From Haplomitrium mnioides (Eukaryota; Marchantiophyta; Haplomitriopsida; Calobryales): DNA of 20,237 nt. Each line of letters opens with the position of its first letter. The first letter of the stretch is position 1. Shown one piece after another: positions 19,035-20,237 of this stretch. Location: positions 1-20,237 of the forward strand of contig JBNGIS010007855.1 in the NCBI GenBank assembly GCA_049999725.1, read 5' to 3'. The notes below the pieces were generated by a model that saw nothing but the letters and a program-made list of their open reading frames with translations, was not told where the DNA came from and did no database searches. The translations under genes were made by a program, and so were the position numbers.

Positions 19035-20057
19035 ATATTATTATACTTACCATTGCAAAAAATCAGCCATTAGCATTATTGAAAGTTATGAAACTTAAAT
19101 GTTCTTAATACACACTTGCTCACCTCGCTCCTTCACAATTTTCTTCCACAAAAGTCAGTTGTCACTCTACTCGCTAACTTCTCTAGTTCAGCTCTAAGCC
19201 GACGTGACTTTACAAGACAAACATATGGTTGACGCTAGGACTAACACAACCACTTGTTAGCATAGGTTTTTAACCTCATCTTATTGCCAAGAATGGCGCT
19301 TCACCTTGTGTCAATAAGGCTTGGATTACAACTTTGTTGGCTGCTTCTTGTGAGTAGGAGTAATTTACATTCCTCCTATTATAGGAATACTATCCTCTCA
19401 CTCTCTCTTTAACAATCATGGTAGCTACAACTCCACAACACAAGTGATATGTAATTCAAATAAAAAACAAGCGCTTCCAAACGATACTACCTCAGATTGT
19501 TCTCCGACTTGAGTCATAATGTTTTTCAAACAAAAGCAACTTGAAGGCCTTTGTATCGTCATCACTTGATCTCCTCATGAACTGACAAACTTTGCTTGTG
19601 GAATTGATTATATGGGCTTTCAAACCTGCCAGATATGAATCATATCATGATCTTGTCCTTGTCTAGGTCAATTCCCACTAATCTTCACTTTGTTTATTTA
19701 TAATCTTCTAAGCTACAAAAGCTTACACTTACAAATTGCGAATTTCCTTGCACAAGCTCTCTTTTCCTCAACATAGTATGCTTCAAAAACTTATAGCCAA
19801 ACTTCACAACTTGAAGACAATGCTTTTTAGACTACGAAAAAACTCTTAATAACACATAAAATTGGTATTTTATCCCAGAAGAAAGAGCAGATGTCGTCAA
19901 AACAACATGTCTCTTCTCCCAACCAGTCTTATTCTTCCAAGAATTGTATCTGCAACTTGGGACTATTTCAAGGCCTAACATTATATCCACATTTTGCCCT
20001 CCTTGATCTCATCCTCCTTGAATTCTCACATTTGCTCCTCAATCTTCTCAACAATTC
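19035..20057. repeat. Copy 2 of the ~1 kb dispersed direct repeat
   Basis: This is the partner of 9865-10877, in the same orientation. Shared landmarks, in order, are TTAATACACACTTGCTCACC, GACTAACACAACCAC, CAAGAATGG, ACTATCCTCTCACTCTCTCT, GCACAAGCTCTCTTTTCCTC, TGCTTTTTAG and ACTTGGGACTATTTCAAGGC. Similarity stops at CAACAATTCT on the right and fades near the left edge. A 66-residue plus frame at 19891-20091 lies inside the repeat but is not open across copy 1, so it is not called. Confidence 0.85.
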
Positions 20058-20237
20058 TCATATAGTAGTTGCTACTTTGAACCAGAAATAGGCTACTCAA
20101 AACATGAACTTTTTTATGGGAAAATTGTACCTTTTGAGCTCAAAAATATTAAAAAACGAGGTAATTTTTTCAAAACAAAAAGTACAAGAGTTTTCTAGAG
20201 TTGTTTTTGGCCGCTTCAACAAGCATGATAGAGCAAG
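20058..20237. other. Right window edge, nothing recognised
   Basis: AT-rich sequence with poly-A and poly-T runs; short frames only. Copy 1 of the repeat continues differently after its end, so this segment is outside the shared unit. Confidence 0.5.

Noticed and set aside
9865-20057. Calling the two ~1 kb repeats the LTR pair of a single element
   Set aside because: No TG...CA edges, primer-binding site, polypurine tract or target duplication found at their borders; left as an open alternative.
1-20237. tRNA genes and tRNA-derived primer-binding sites
   Set aside because: I looked by eye for GGTTCGAATCC-like T-arms and TGGTATCAGAGC-like sites on both strands and saw none; a covariance-model scan would settle it.

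Overview
The window looks like repeat-rich, gene-poor nuclear DNA from a land plant with a large genome. The evidence is a decayed Ty3/gypsy chromovirus whose pol ends in a chromodomain, an LTR promoter carrying plant-type G-box/ABRE motifs, and several families of diverged direct and tandem repeats. I find no convincing intact host gene, no tRNA or rRNA gene, no CRISPR array and no bacterial or organellar gene. I cannot name the species from sequence alone.

Layout. 1-180 is a 91% pyrimidine tract, followed to 1688 by a low-complexity region rich in ATCGATCAG-like words. 1689-5148, on the minus strand, is the 3' part of a chromovirus: a 568 bp LTR (1689-2256), a polypurine tract (2259-2271), then, read right to left, pol in the order reverse transcriptase, RNase H, integrase and chromodomain. 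Pol has nine in-frame stops and one frameshift. Gag, protease, primer-binding site and the 5' LTR are absent. 5149-9864 is AT-rich and featureless apart from a hairpin, an A-tract and a patch of short degenerate repeats.

9865-10877 and 19035-20057 are two diverged copies of one ~1 kb direct repeat of unknown family, about 9.18 kb apart. Between them lie four things: a possible minus-strand LTR with an adjoining polypurine tract (11704-12420); a GC-rich stretch (12421-15060); within it a dense set of nested tandem repeats (13383-14715) holding six copies of a GCCACGT-TCCGC box; and a degenerate ~70 bp tandem array (16980-18055) with a strong G-quadruplex candidate on the minus strand (17541-17565).

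How it fits together. The only recognisable proteins are the retroelement's, and they cannot be made from this copy. The regulatory content stands out more: U3 of the chromovirus LTR is a ready-made ABA/stress-type promoter (three ACACGTGGCA boxes, three CCAAT boxes, one TATA box), and the 13.4-14.7 kb block is a second, unrelated ACGT-core array of unknown owner. All repeat identities and spacings were worked out by eye.
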